Assembly (NCBI GenBank): GCA_036346355.1
Contig: CM070591.1
Coordinates: 19,452,001-19,516,000 of the forward strand
Direction of reading: 5' to 3'
Length of the DNA: 64,000 nucleotides
DNA from: Rhipidocladum racemiflorum
Lineage: Eukaryota > Streptophyta > Magnoliopsida > Poales > Poaceae
The notes under the pieces were generated by a model. It had not been told where the DNA came from and ran no database searches. It saw nothing but the letters and a program-made list of their open reading frames with translations. Numbering within the stretch: position 1 is the first letter of the stretch; each line of letters begins with the position of its first letter. Made by a program: the position numbers and the translations under genes. Below are positions 9,743 to 23,377 of the stretch, piece by piece.

Positions 9743-12078
9743 TGTGACACTACGGTATGGTGTGACATTATAAAATGTGAAATTAGAGAATAAAACCTTA
9801 CGGCTTGAGGTTTACTCACGTTTTTGGGCCTTATGAAGTGATGTGTCACCACGGAGTGTCGTAACCTTATAAATGGTGCATGATGAGGTCAAAAACATTA
9901 TGAAATATGGTATTAAAGGTTAAAACCATATGGTATGAGGTTTAATTGCGTTTCTGGGCCGTTTCCGGGAGTTTGGGCCTTACCGGGGGAGTTTGGGCCT
10001 AAAAGAAGGGGTTGTGGGCTTTGGTGGGATGGAGTATGAGTCCATTTAGGACTAAGAGACTTGTGTGGGCTGGTAAAAGGGCCTCCCCCTGCCCTTGTTG
10101 CCCCCCACCCTGCCAAGGCATGCGCCTCCACCTCCCCCCATTGCTCCCCTTTGCTCCCCCACCTCTCCACCACCTCTCCTCCACCCCTTGCTGCCCTAGG
10201 GTAGCCTCCCCACCCCTGCACCTCGAGGATCCATCCATTGGAGCAAGGAGCGAGGAGCGTGGAGCGAGGAGCGATCCGGGAGGAGTTACGTTGGGATTTC
10301 GGTCGTCGGGCGAAGGTATGGCCATGGGACTCCTTAGGGTTGGGCTAGGTACTATTCTAATGGTGTTTAGCATGATTTTAGATCAATTGGTGGTGCTGGA
10401 ATTGAGTAAATTGGATTAGATCTAGATGTTGCCACGTTTCTGTTTTGGGACAGCATGAGCAGTCGACCTAGGGTTAAGTTTTTCACCAATTTAGATTCCG
10501 AATCTGGCCGTACGGATGTTGAAGAAGTTGTAGATAATTTCATTATATTTCAGTGGACATAAAGAACGTTAAATTCTGATCATCCGTTTGAAAGTTATGG
10601 CTGTTTTACCGAGCGTGTTAAAATCTGTGACGTGGTTGGAACAGATCACAGTATTTTGTAGATTAAACAACTTTAGAGTCCGAATCAGTCTTTCCCTATA
10701 ACTAGAAAAAGTTGGGAAATTTCCTAAGCTACGCGAGGATGTACTCGTTTAATTGATTCGGAGTACCAGAACTCAAGTTATGCCTTTTGGAAGGCTGCTG
10801 TCCCGACGGGACAGAATCTCTGTTTTTGGTTATTGCGAGTAGTTGGCAATGTCGGGGTAGATGAGGGTTTGCGTACTATTTTGTGGGCTTGATTGTGAGT
10901 GTGTGGTCCCTATGTGCAGGTGGTGTGACCCCGGGAGGGCCTTCTACTTCTCGCCAATCCGTCGCCCGTGGTTGAGGCAAGTGTATTGTAATGGATAGCG
11001 ATTGTAGGTTGTTTGATTGGTTGAGATCGAAGTTTGAATATATGATATGTTCACATGCCATGCTTTAATGTTTGCCATTGATATGATGAATATGTTTATT
11101 ATGTGATGATGCCATGTGTTAATGTACAAGTATCCATGATGATGCCATGTGTTAATGTACGAGTTAATTATGATGTTGGCATAATTGCATACATGGCATG
11201 ATTACATGGCTCGGGCGGTGAGAAAGTCATAACTAGTCCGGGGAAGGTCAGTGAGAAAGTTATGACTAATCCAGAAAGCCAATGAGTAAGTCCTACATCG
11301 TGATTCCATCCACCGCGGCGTGGGGAAGCGAGGAGTAGGCACCCTCCATCTTCGGGATGGAAGGGGGGAGAGGGTGCACACCGACGGGTGTGTACTCAAC
11401 CATACCGGTATGAGTTTCCAAGAGACATGTGCATCGCATTGCATTACATTGCATTGCATTATATGAGGATGTTATATGAGGATGATTTATTATGATGTCA
11501 ATGATATGCTTACACTATGAACATGAGTTGTGTATGATGTTGTATGTGAAAAGTGGTGATGAAGGTTTTGGAATGTGTTTTTCTTGTTCCATTGCAATAT
11601 ACTTGCTGGGTGATGAACTCACGCTTGTGTTTATGTTGTTTTTCTTAGGTACCATGAAACCAGCATGCGGGACAAAGGGTTTAGCTACACATCTACACGT
11701 AGCTCCACACAAATTAGACAGTGTTAACATTTGGAGTCATGATAATGAAAGTATTGCCATGAAACTTGGAGAATTGCTTAACTGTGTGCTCGGTCTTACT
11801 ATTTGATTCGTTTAGCTCATGAAGTGGTCGAATGCTTTATCCTGGACTTTTATTGTTGCTATGTCACATGTTATTGCTGTTTTAGATGCTTTCCATTATG
11901 ATATAACTTGTGATATTTTGTTGATGCTCCGAATCATGGAAAAACAAAGGAGATGCTGCCGAACTTTTCGGTATTAGCATTTATTCCTTTGCTGTAATTT
12001 ACTTGTAATTGTGGTATTTAGAGGTTGCTTAGTCTATGTTTGGTAGCACTCGGGCATAATAAATGCCGGGGTGTTACA
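9743..12078 (+). repeat. 5' LTR of element B (2,336 bp)
   Basis: Starts TGTGACACTACGG and ends GGGGTGTTACA. It is about 135 bp longer than the A LTR because its first 100 bp or so are a second, diverged copy of the LTR start: a sequence resembling A's first bases recurs at about 9845. Mini-exon 10920-10976; hairpin block from about 11226. It carries a GAGGAGC minisatellite near 10,240. Confidence 0.95.
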
Positions 12079-12080
12079 GT

Positions 12081-12092
12081 TGGTATCAGAGC
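12081..12092 (+). other. Primer binding site of element B
   Basis: TGGTATCAGAGC, perfect for initiator tRNA-Met, two bases after the LTR. Confidence 0.95.
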
Positions 12093-14607
12093 GGGCTGTA
12101 GGTCCTTGGAATTTGTATTTTTTTTTAGTGTCATGCTATAGGATACAACTAAAATGTGATGTGGAATAACTTAGAAACATGGCTTAGGTTTTAACTAAAA
12201 TTTTGTCATAGGATAGCAACATTAAAACTTGCAAAAGTGGTAACTAATCTAAAATTTGACACACATGGATGCACAGTAGGAAAGGGTATGGGTATCGTTT
12301 CTTTATGCTTAAACGTTGTATTTAAGCTTCGATGTTGAATGCTTCATTTGATAATGAGATAAATGATTGAATTGCTCTTGTTTTTTGTGATAGAGGTGGG
12401 TTGTGGTGCCGAAGGGTTTCGGTCACCTCTCTTTATTCATAGTAAGGGTGAGGTTTGATGGTGTGGCCGGTTAGCGCCATCACCGAAGAACTATTAACCC
12501 CTGTAGGAGATGATTGCTTACCCTTTCTGTCGTAGATCGAGTAGTTGACTGGAGTCAAAAAGAAGAGTTTGGTGGTGGATTCCTTCGGATGTTCTTTATC
12601 GTTCTGTGGTCGGTCTTGGTTGGTTTTCTTGGTTTTAGTTGACGGAAACTAAAAGAAAAGTGTTTGGTATTGGATTTTCGCGGATCGTTCTGTATGCGGT
12701 GTGTGGTTTTGTCTTCCTTGGTTGAAGACGAAGAAGAGGAGTCTAGTGTTGCGCTTCTTTTGGGCACCTTTCCAGTTTGATGCCTAGTTTGTTGATTGCT
12801 TTATGGGGAAGAAGCATTCAATTTATTCCTGCGTTTGTCTTTCTCCAAGGTTAAATGAGTTATTGCGGAGTTGTGCCAGACCTGGCTGTCAGGGCTGAAG
12901 TTCTGTGGCTTTGTAGGAGTAAGTGGTGTTTGATTTTGTTATTTTGCTGGTTTAAGAAATCATCTTTGAAGAACCTTCTTGTTTCGTGAATGTTTGGGGT
13001 TTGGTGTTAAGGTTTTATTTGCAAAGGTTTATTTGATCGCTTGGTTCCCTCCTGTGGGAGTCTTTGAGATTGAAAAGTGTTTTGAAAAATTCTTTTTGCA
13101 TGACCAAGTTTGGATTTGTCTCATTGCAATTTTGAGAGTCATGTTTCCTTATGAATTTGGGATGAGTTTTAAAACTAAAAATGCTGCAAACAAAGTAAGT
13201 AGTCTTTTTTTACTGAAATCGTTTGTCCCTAGTAAGAATTGCTGTTTAGCATGTTATGTAGCATATACCAATGTGGTTTATGGGATGACGTATTGTTAAG
13301 TTAATTTGTGAGTTGAAACCATTCAATGCGGTTGTCATCTCTAGCTTGAGAATAAATAGACTACTAGTGTTGTAGTTTACTCTTAGCGAGAATGAGTAAA
13401 TGTGTTAATGTACATGCTTAGAATCTGTTGCCTTGCTTTGAAAGTGCTTATGACCCTCGATTATGTTTAAAGTTTTAAACCCTAATGCATAGTTAAAACA
13501 TTAAGATGATGTAGACTGCCGTTATTGTTAAAGAAACTTTTCTGGTTGTTTAAAGATGTTCTAATCTAATGGATTAATAGAGAGATTTAATCGTGTTGAC
13601 TAGTGACTTTAATTTGGAAGTTGATTAGAGTTGTTATTTATGTTGTTGCAAACTACTAGAATATTTGGAAGTATGCAGTTGTGTCCCTTCAATGCTAGTA
13701 TTCAATCTATTTTAAATAGTGGGAGTATGTTGTGTGGTGGTAATTTTGTTATCACCTATGTATAGGGTAGCTAAAGGTAATGTTGTTGGTTGATGATTAT
13801 GCCCATTTGTTTTTATTGATGACCAAGTAGTGGTGGTAACTGTTTAGATTACTCGTTGGAAAACCATGGTTAAATAGATGAAAATTTTAACATGTTGCGA
13901 TGGAGTGAGCTTTGGATAATTAACCTAATGTAGAATTCTATCCTTAATGAATGTATGTCTTAGAATCATAGTTATGAATTTTATCGTGTAGAGATAATAC
14001 TTATTTGTTGAAGTCATTTTATTGACTGAACGAGTTTTAATCGTCACGATGTTGATGTATGGATGGTATAAAATTGATACGTTGATCATGCTTAAGAATT
14101 TGTTGAAGTACTATGTTTCAAATTTAGAATAAGAAGTATTATGATTCGGTGATCCGTGGGGATCATGTCAATATAGTCTTGGTTGGGTGCCTTTTTGATA
14201 AGCATCATAAACCCTAATTAAAAGTGTTGGGAATGGTAACTAGAGAGAATTTGTTGTGAAGCTTTTGGTTGTATTGTGTTGGGGCTCCTCATGGAGTAAA
14301 TAGTAATTATTGAAGTCTTTTAATGGAAAGCGTAGTGGAGTACTAGAGATGGTTGTTTTCATGCTGAGCTTGTGTTTAAAAGCTTTTGGATTGGTTTGGT
14401 TGTTTGCCATTTTGGTTGAAGGGTTTTCGGTCAAGGTGTTCCATATGCTGTGTTTCAGAGTTTCCCTAAAACTCGTAGAAATTGGTGCAAATATTTGGTT
14501 TTGGCTAATTTGTTTAGTCGGTGCTATGAGTATGGATTTGCACCCCAAAAGTTTTTGAGTCGATCGCGCCCCTTTCACGTTCGCACTGGATTATCTTTGG
14601 AATTAAT
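12093..14607 (+). other. Non-coding internal region of element B, left part
   Basis: Collinear with C's internal region (from 16,814) and partly with A's (from 27,270). It is T-rich with scattered short frames; the longest (12979-13299) is interrupted differently in the C copy, so no gene is called. No protease, reverse transcriptase, integrase or zinc-knuckle motif is present. Element C interrupts it after TTAAT (14603-14607). Confidence 0.85.
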
Positions 14608-16799
14608 TGTGATACTACGGAATGACGGTATGAGTCATTTTCGATCTCGGCCATAAGGTATGACTCTTGTAACATGTTTTTGCACCGTTTCTGCAAGTGT
14701 GGGTCTTTCCGGGGGATTTTGGGCCTTTCCGGAGGGGAATTGGGCCTTCCGGGGGAGTTCGGGCCTTGGGGGGTCCATGTGGGCCGAAGGTGGGACATAT
14801 TTGGGCCTTTTGGAGGTGGTCTAGGACAGCAAAACTGCTGCCCAAGCCCTACCTGCCCTAGCCCCCACTTGTTTCCCCTCCACCCCATTGCCTCCTCCTC
14901 CCTAGCCGCCACCCCCTTAGCCTCTTGCGCCCTCCCCCATCTCCTCTCCACCTCCCCTTGCTGTCCAAGGAGGTCCTTGCTGCCCAAGGAAGCCTCCCCG
15001 CATCGCCATTCCGCAGATCCATCCATTGGAGCGCTCCACGACGAGGAGAACCGGTGGATTTGGAGCGAGGAGGGAGATCGCGCGATCCGGGAGGAGATCC
15101 GTTGGGTTTTCGGGCGTCGGGCGAAGGTATGGCCATGGGAATCCTTGGGGTTGGGCTAGGGTATGTTCTAAGGGTGATTATCATGTTTTTAGACCAACTG
15201 GTGGTGCTGGATTTGAGTATTTTGGTTTAGATCTAGATGTTGCCACGTTTCTGTTTTGGGACAGCCTGAGCAGTCGACCTAGGGTTCCTGTTTTCGCCAA
15301 TTTAGAATTGGAATCTTACCGTACGGACTCTTAAGAAGTTGTATATAATTTCATTATCTTTCATTGGACATAAAGAACGTTAAATTCCGCCCAGCCGTTT
15401 GAAAGTTATGACTGTTTTACCGAGCGTGTTAAAATCTGTGACGCGATTGGAACAGATCACGGTAATCTGTAGATTAAACAATTTTAGATCCCTAATCAGT
15501 CTTTCCATATACCTAGAGAAAGTTGAGAAATTTCCTAAGATACGCGAGGATGTACTCGTTTAATTGATTCGGAGTCCCAGAACTCAAGTTATGCCTTTTG
15601 CAAGGCTGCTGTCCCGGCGGGACAAAACCTCTGTTTTTAGGATTTGCGAGTAGTTGGCAATGTCGGGGTAGATGAGGGTTTGCGTACTGTTTTGTGGGCA
15701 TGATTGTGAGTGTGTGATACCCATGTGCAAGTGGTGCGACCCCGGGAGTGCCCTCTACTTCCCGCCAATCCGTTGCCCGTGGTTGAGGCAAGTGTATTGT
15801 AATGGATAGCGGTTTGTAGGTTGCTTGTTGATATTAGATGATGTTGATAATATGATATATGATCACTTGCCATGGTTTAATGTTGCCAATGATATGATGA
15901 GCATGTTTATTACGTTATGATGCCATGTATTAATATGTGAGTTAAATGTGATGTTGGCATAATTGCATACATGACATGTTCCATGGCTCGGGCGTTGAGA
16001 AAGTCATATCTAATCCGGGAAGGTCGGTGAGAAAGATATGACTAATCCGGAGAGCCATTGAGTAAGTCCTACATCGTGATTCCATCCACGTGGTGTTTGG
16101 AAGCGAGGAGTAGGCACCCTCCATCTTCGGGATGGAAGGGGGAAGAGGGTGCACACCTACGGGTGTGTACTCAACCATACCGGTATGAGTTTCCAAGGAG
16201 ACGTGAGCATTGCATTACATTGCATACATAATGATGATGATATTGTTAAGTGTTCATGAATGAGATGATATACATGATGGGAGATGTTATTGCCATGATA
16301 TTGTTCTTGTTGTCCATTGCAATATGCTTGCTGAGTTTTGAACTCACGCTTGTGTTTTCTTGTTGTTTTAGGTACCATGAGAACGGCATGCGGGGACGGA
16401 AAATAGTCACACGCCCACACGTAGCTTCACCATATTGATTCCACAAGTCATTTTATTAGTTTGATAATAAATTGCGTGTGATGATCATTGATTTAAGGCT
16501 TAGCTTTGCTTTATGAGAGTTTTATTGTTCGTTTGACACTTGGAGACATTAAGTGCTTGATAATAGTCTTATATTGTCGTTAAGGCGTTAATTATTGCTG
16601 TTTTTAGCTGTCTCTCATATTGCCTTATTGCTATATTGTTGTTGCTTCCTCAATTCACGTTAAAACAAAGGAGATGCTGCCGAAATCTCGGTTTTTAGCA
16701 TATGTACCTTTGCTGGAATTTATGGTAAATTGTGGTATTTAATTGTTGTTTAGCTCATGTTTGGTAGCATTCAGGCATATTAAATGCCAGGGTGTTACA
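14608..16799 (+). repeat. 5' LTR of element C (2,192 bp)
   Basis: Starts TGTGATACTACGG and ends CCAGGGTGTTACA. Its first 100 bp differ from A and B, with pyrimidine/purine runs around TTTCCGGGGG. Hairpin H1 here is AGTCATATCT (16002-16011) with AGATATGACT (16034-16043), a paired change relative to A and B. Confidence 0.95.
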
Positions 16800-16801
16800 G
16801 T

Positions 16802-16813
16802 TGGTATCAGAGC
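16802..16813 (+). other. Primer binding site of element C
   Basis: TGGTATCAGAGC, perfect for initiator tRNA-Met. Confidence 0.95.
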
Positions 16814-19800
16814 GGGCTGTAGGTCCTTGGAATATGTATTTTTTAGTGTCATACCGTAGGTTACAACTAAAATATGATGTGGAATAACTTAGAAACATGG
16901 ATTAGGTCTTAACTAAAACTTTGTCATAGGATAGCAACATTAAAACTTGCAAAAGTGGTATAACTAATCTAAAATTTGACACACAATGGATGCACAGTAG
17001 GAAAGGGTATGGGTATCGTTTCTTTACGCTTAAATGTTGTATTTAAGCTATGATGTTGAATGCTTCATTTGTTAATGCAAGTTGCTGTGTCTATGAGATA
17101 AATGATTGAATTGTTCTTGTTGTTGTGATAAAATGGGGTTGTGGTGCCGAAGGGTTTCGGCCACCTCTCTTATTTCTTAGTAAGGGTGAGGTTTGACGGT
17201 GTGGCCTGTTAGCGCCATTACCGAAGAACTGTTAACCCCTGTAGGAGAAGAGTGCTTACCCTTTCTGTCGTAAATCGGGTAGTTGTCTGGAGTCAAATAG
17301 AAGAGTTTGGAGGTGGACTCCTTCGTATGTTCTTTGCCGTTCTGACGGTCGGTTTTCGTTGCTTTTCTTGGCTTTAGTTGAGTTGAATCAAATGAAAAGT
17401 GTTGGTTTTTCGTGGATCGTTCCGTATGCGTTATGTGGGTTTGTCTTCCTTGGTTGAAGACGAAGAAGAGTCTAGGGTTGTGCTTCTTTCGGGCGCCTTT
17501 ACAGTTTTAATGCTTAGTTGGTTGATTTCTTTATGGGGAAGAAGCATTCGATTTATTCCTGTGTTTGTCTTTCTCCGAGGTTAAAAGAGTTTTTGCGGAG
17601 TTGTGCCAGACCTGGCTGTCAGGGCTGAAGTTCTGTGGCTTTGTAGTAGTACGTGGTGTTTGATTTCGTTATTTTACTGGTTTAAGAAATCATCCTTGAA
17701 AAACCCTTCTTGTTTCGCGGAAGATTGGGGTTTGGTGTTAAGGTTCTATTTGCAAAGGTTTATTTGATCGGTTGGTTCCCTCCTATGGGAGTCTTTGAGG
17801 TTGAAAAGTGTTTTGGAGATTTCCTCTTGCATGAACAAGTTTGGGTTTGTCTCATTGCAATTTTGAGAGTCAAGGTTCCTTATGAATTTGGGATGAGTTT
17901 TAAAACTAAAATGCTGCAAACAAAGTAAGTAGTCTTTTGACTGAAATCGTTTGTTCCTAGTAAGAATTGATGTTTAGCATGTTATGTAGTAGGTAACAAT
18001 GTGGTTTATGGATGGATGTGTTGCTAAGTTAAATTTTGAGTTGAATCAATTCAATGTGATTAATATCTCTAGCTTGAGAATAAATAGACTACTAGTGTTG
18101 TAGTTTACTCTTAGCAAGAATGATTAAATGTGTGATTGTTCATGCTTATAATTTGTAGCTTTATGTTAAATATGAGGTAGCATGCTGCTTTTACATAATG
18201 AGATGATGACCATTGATAGTGTTTAAAGTTTTAAAACCTGATGCCCAGTTGAACATTAAGATGATGTATACTGCTGATATTGTTAAAGAAACTTTGCTGG
18301 TTGTCTAAAGATGTTCTAATTTAACGTGTTGATAGAGAAATTTAGTCACGCTGGCTTGTGACTTTAACTTGGAAGTTGATTAGAGTTGCTATTTATGTTG
18401 TCGCAAACCATTAGTATAATTGGAAGTATGCAGTTGTGTTCCTACGATGCTAGTATCGATGTCAATTGTGAAGTCATAGGCTTTGCTGTTTATGATATTG
18501 CTAAAGCATTGGGATGGTCTAACCTATTAAATTTATTTTAATAGTTGGAGTATGTTGTGTAGTGACAATTTGTTATGATATATGGATTGTGTAACTAAAA
18601 ACAATGTAGTTGTTTTTATGATTATGCCTATTTATGGATATTGATGACTTAGTAGTGGTGGTAATTGTTTAGACTACTTCTTGAAAAAGCCATTGTTAAA
18701 ATAGAGGTTATTACAACATGTTGTGATGGAGTGAACCATGGATAATTAACATGATGTAGAATTTAAACCTTAATGAGTGTATACCTTAGAATCATGTTTA
18801 CGAATTTTTGTCTTGTGGAGATGATATTCGCTTGCTGAAATCATTGATCAATTGATTAAGTTTCGAATGCTGAGAAATTGATGTATGCATGGTATAAAAA
18901 TTAATAGGTTGATCAGGCTAAAGTATTTGTTTAAGTAGTATGCTTTAAATTGAGAATATGATGTTAATTGTTGTCTGTGTGTCTGTGGAGATTAGGATGA
19001 GGTAGTGTTGGTTCGATGTCTTGTTGATAAGCATCATAAACTTTATTTATAAGTGTTGGGAAAGGTAATAAGATAAAGAGTTTGTGATGTAGTTTTGGTT
19101 GAACTACGACGAGGTTTTTCAAGGAGTAAATAGTGAAAACATTGAAGTGTTTAATGAAAAGCATAATGGAATACCAGAGATGGTTCTTTTTATGCTGAGT
19201 TTGTGTTTAAAAGCTTTTAGACTGGTTTGGTTGTTTGCCATTTTTTGGTGGAATGCCTTCGGTCAAGGTATTCCTTGTGTTGTGTTGCCGAGTTTTCCCT
19301 AAAACTCGTAGTGATGGGTGCCAACCTTTGGATTTGGCTAACTTGTTTAGTTTGTGCTATGACGATGGATTTACACCCAAAAGTTTTTGAGTGGACCGCG
19401 CGCCTTCGCGTTCGCACTTAATTATCTTTGGAATAAATATTTAAAAGGAAGCAGATGGTCATAGCAGGTTGTGTTGGAAAACTTTTGAGTTAAGCCCTTG
19501 ATGTGTAACTCTATTTGGCTATAGTTGGAGTTATTTGGAAAATGCGTCTAGTGTTTGCGTGTGCTTCAAAAGGTGGATTTCAGGGATGTTTCATCAGTGT
19601 TTTGTTGGTAAAGTGTTCTTTTTGGAAATGAGTTTTCCTTTCTCTTTGAGAAATTTTGTGGCGGTTGCATGTGCGGATGTTAGACTTTGGAGTCGTTGCC
19701 CTTTTCCAAAATGTTGACGTTGGTTGGAATGTGAGGTTGCAAATTTAGCTTCCAATTGTTGGAGGGTTATGATATGATGTGGTGCTTTTCCTGTTAACGA

Positions 19801-21166
19801 TGCGGCCGTCACAGTCCATATGAATTTCCGCAACCTTCGATGTTAATGGTGTTTCAATTCTTTGATACCGAGGAAGTCGTTTGGTGAATGACTATTCGGT
19901 ACTGGCTTTTACATGATGAATGAATGGTGAAAAAGGAAACATGACATCGTTTATCGATGTCTAATGATAAAGGAGTCGTTGAGCCAGGTCGGTGAGAAAG
20001 TCATATATGGATACATGACTAATCCGGAGTGCTCTTGAAAAGTTTGCATTCATGTTATGAATCGAGATGTACATTTCTTTCTAGTATGAAAAGAAAGAAT
20101 GAAGAATTTTTGGTATGTTGGTTGTGGTGTAAGAGATTTGTGTTTCCTTTGCATCTTGGATTAGAAAGTTAAAACTGAATGCTCTTTGGTTGTTGTCGAA
20201 TCCTTTCCAAAGTGATTGTAGTGCATTGGATTCAAAGTTATGCATGGGGATCAATTGGGTTCATGGTTTGTGGTTGAGCTTACCAATGGTTGTAATCTTT
20301 GTTCTAGTCCTTTGAGTGGAAGAGCCTGAGGGTGAGACCTTCTTAGAGAGAGAAATCCAGTGTGGGTGGTTAATGACCTCAATTATTAAGTGTTACTAGT
20401 AGTTGATCGAAAATAGTTTAAAAGTGAAGAGTAAAGGAAGGTTGTGTTAGACTCAATGCAAACCTTCTTGGGGTATTGTGTCATTGATGTGTTCCTCGGT
20501 AGGGTTGATTAAGTTACTAGTGGACCACTTAGTGGTTGCTAGTAATTGCTTTTCCTTTTCGAAGTGTATTGGATCTTTTGTCACTGATCTATGAGCGAGT
20601 TGAGTCAACCGTAGCGTTTTTCTTCGGTTGTTACTGTTCTTGCGGGTTTTAAGAACCTTGGTTTTAAAGAAAGCTTTCCCCTTTTGATGTTAGTGGTGGG
20701 TATTGGTCTTTTGGAAAAGATCAATCTTTTGCATGGTTTTAACCCCGTTTGTTCAAACAGTGGGTTGTCTTGGAGTGTAGTGTCTCGCCTGGTTCGTCGT
20801 TGTCTTGAATACGGCAAACCACAGTAGAGAGGGTTCTAGAGGCTGGTACCGTGTTCTTTTGGAGAGTAGTTTCGATTAAAGGGATTGGGCACGTTAGTGC
20901 CAAGTAATGTATCGAATGAGGAGTGTGAGACTATTTTCTTTCGTGGTCTTTTTGGCAATTGAAGTGAAGGTGGAACTGTGAGAGGTTGCACTCTATTGAG
21001 CTAAATCGATATTTTCTCGCCAAGTGTTGGTTTTGAGAACTCGTTGGTCGTTTGTTTCGGTTTAAATCTTTGTGTGAATGTTTTGGTGTTGCAAGGAAGT
21101 CTTTTGTCCCTTGGGGACTTTGTTGTTGATTTTGGCGTTCTTCGGATTCGAGGTCGAATCCTGTTT
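16814..21166 (+). other. Non-coding internal region of element C
   Basis: No retroelement protein motif in any frame. Recurrent pieces: a CCGAAGGGTTTCGG palindrome near 17,147; a copy of the LTR hairpin motif (AGTCAT...ATGACT with GGTCGGTGAGAAA before and CTAATCCGGAG after) at about 19,990-20,030; and, near the end, TTCGGATTCGAGGTCGAATC, resembling the pol-terminus and purine-tract context of coding gypsy elements. The last is probably the only trace of a coding ancestor. Confidence 0.85.
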
Positions 21167-21179
21167 AAGGGGGGGAGAA
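21167..21179 (+). other. Polypurine tract of element C
   Basis: AAGGGGGGGAGAA directly precedes the 3' LTR start TGTGATAC; it primes plus-strand DNA synthesis. Confidence 0.93.
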
Positions 21180-23372
21180 TGTGATACTACGGAATGATGG
21201 TATGAGTCATTTTCGATCTCGGCCATAAGGTACGACTCTTGTAACATGTTTTTGCACCGTTTCTGCAAGTGTGGGTCTTTCCGGGGGATTTTGGGCCTTT
21301 CCGGAGGGGAATTGGGCCTTCCGGGGGAGTTCGGGCCTTGGGGGGTCCATGTGGGCCGAAGGTGGGACATATTTGGGCCTTTTGGAGGTGGTCTAGGACA
21401 GCAAAACTGCTGCCCTAGCCCTACCTGCCCTAGCCCCCACTTGTTTCCCCTCCACCCCATTGCCTCCTCCTCCCTAGCCGCCACCCCCCTTAGCCTCTTG
21501 CGCCCTCCCCCATCTCCTCTCCACCTCCCCTTGCTATCCAAGGAGGTCCTTGCTGCCCTAGGAAGCCTCCCCGCGTCGCCATTCCGCAGATCCGTCCATT
21601 GGAGCGCTCCACGACGAGGAGAACCAGTGGATTTGGAGCGAGGAGGGAGATCGCGTGATCCGGGAGGAGATCCGTTGGGTTTTCGGGCGTCGGGCGAAGG
21701 TATGGCCATGGGAATCCTTGGGGTTGGGATAGGGTATGTTCTAAGGGTGATTATCATGTTTTTAGACCAACTAGTGGTGCTGGATTTGAGTATTTTGGTT
21801 TAGATCTAGATGTTGCCACGTTTCTATTTTGGGACAGCCCGAGCAGTCGACCTAGGGTTCCTGTTTTCACCAATTTAGAATTGGAATCTGACCGTACGGA
21901 CTCTTAAGAAGTTGTAGATAATTTCATTATGTTTCAGTGTACATAAAGAAAATTTAATTCCGCCCAGCCGTTTGAAAGTTATGACTGTTTTACCGAGCGT
22001 GTTAAAATCTGTGACGCGATTGGAACAGATCACGGTAATCTGTAGATTAAACAATTTTAGAGCCCGAATCAGTCTTTCCATATACCTAGAGAAAGTTGGG
22101 AAATTTCCTAAGATACGCGAGGATGTACTCGTTTAATTGATTCGGAGTCCCAGAACTCAAGTTATGCCTTTTGCAAGGCTGCTGTCCCGGCGGGACAAAA
22201 CCTCTGTTTTTAGGATTTGCGAGTAGTTGGCAATGTTGGGGTAGATGAGGGTTTGCGTACTGTTTTGTGGGCATGATTGTGAGTGTGTGATACCCATGTG
22301 CAGGTGGTGCGACCCCGGGAGTGCCCTCTACTTCCCGCCAATCCGTTGCCCGTGGTTGAGGCAAGTGTATTGTAATGGATAGCGGTTTTTAGGTTGCTTG
22401 TTGATATTAGATGATGTTGATAATATGATATATGATCACTTGCCATGATTTAATGATTGCCAATGATATGATGAGCATGTTTATTACGTTATGATGCCAT
22501 GTGTTAATATGTGAGTTAAATGTGATGTTGGCATAATTGCATACATGACATGTTCCATGGCCCGGGCGGTGAGAAAGTCATATCTAATCCGGGAAGGTCG
22601 GTGAGAAAGATATGACTAATCCGGAGAGCCATTGAGTAAGTCCTACATCGTGATTCCATCCAAGTGGTGTTTGGAAGCGAGGAGTAGGCACCCTCCATCT
22701 TCGGGATGGAAGGGTGGAGAGGGTGCACACCGACGGGTGTGTACTCAACCATACCGGTATGAGTTTCCAAGGAGACATGAGCATTGCATTACATTGCATA
22801 CATAATGATGATGATATTGTTAAGTGTTCATGAATGAGATGATATACATGATGGGAGATGTTATTGCCATGATATTGTTCTTGTTGTCCATTGCAATATG
22901 CTTGCTGAGTTTCGAACTCACGCTTGTGTTTTCTTGTTGTTTTAGGTACCATGAGAACGGCATACGGGGACGGAAAATAGTCACACGCCCACACGTAGCT
23001 TCACCATATTGATTCCACAAGTCATTTTATTAGTTTGATAATAAATTGCGTGTGATGATCATTGATTTAAGGCTTAGCTTTGCTTTATGAGAGTTTTATT
23101 GTTCGTTTGACACTTGGAGACATTAAGTGCTTGATAATAGTCTTATATTGTCGTTAAGGCGTTAATTATTGCTGTTTTTAGCTGTCTCTCATATTGCCTT
23201 ATTGCTATATGTTGTTGCTTCCTCAATTCACGTTAAAACAAAGGAGATGCTGCCGAAATCTCGGTTTTTAGCATATGTACCTTTGCTGGAATTTATGGTA
23301 AATTGTGGTATTTAATTGTTGTTTAGCTCATGTTTGGTAGCATTCAGGCATATTAAATGCCGGGGTGTTACA
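21180..23372 (+). repeat. 3' LTR of element C (2,193 bp)
   Basis: Near-identical to the 5' LTR. Overlapping frames of 185 codons (21246-21803, plus) and 231 codons (21062-21757, minus) are open here only because this copy differs by single-base indels from its partner; the 5' copy breaks both. They are not called genes. Confidence 0.95.
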
Positions 23373-23377
23373 TTAAT

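Larger units (their letters stand above)
14608..23372 (+). mobile_element. Element C: complete non-coding LTR retrotransposon, 8.77 kb
   Basis: Flanked by TTAAT (14603-14607 and 23373-23377). Two LTRs of nearly equal length (14608-16799 and 21180-23372), a perfect primer site (16802-16813) and purine tract (21167-21179), with 4.4 kb of internal DNA lacking gag and pol. It is the only uninterrupted member in the window and serves as family reference. It fits the class of large retrotransposon derivatives, complete in cis signals but dependent on proteins in trans. About ten differences, mostly transitions, are visible in the first 520 bp of the two LTRs. Confidence 0.95.

Noticed and set aside
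12979..13299. 106-codon frame in B's internal region, with a partial counterpart in C (17710-17928)
   Set aside because: The C copy is truncated by a frame change and A lacks it. Similarity follows the shared repeat, and no domain is recognisable.
21062..21803. Long overlapping open frames on both strands in the GC-rich part of the C 3' LTR (231 and 185 codons)
   Set aside because: The 5' LTR of the same element breaks both frames by single-base indels, and A and B differ again. Proline/arginine-rich composition reflects GC content, not coding.
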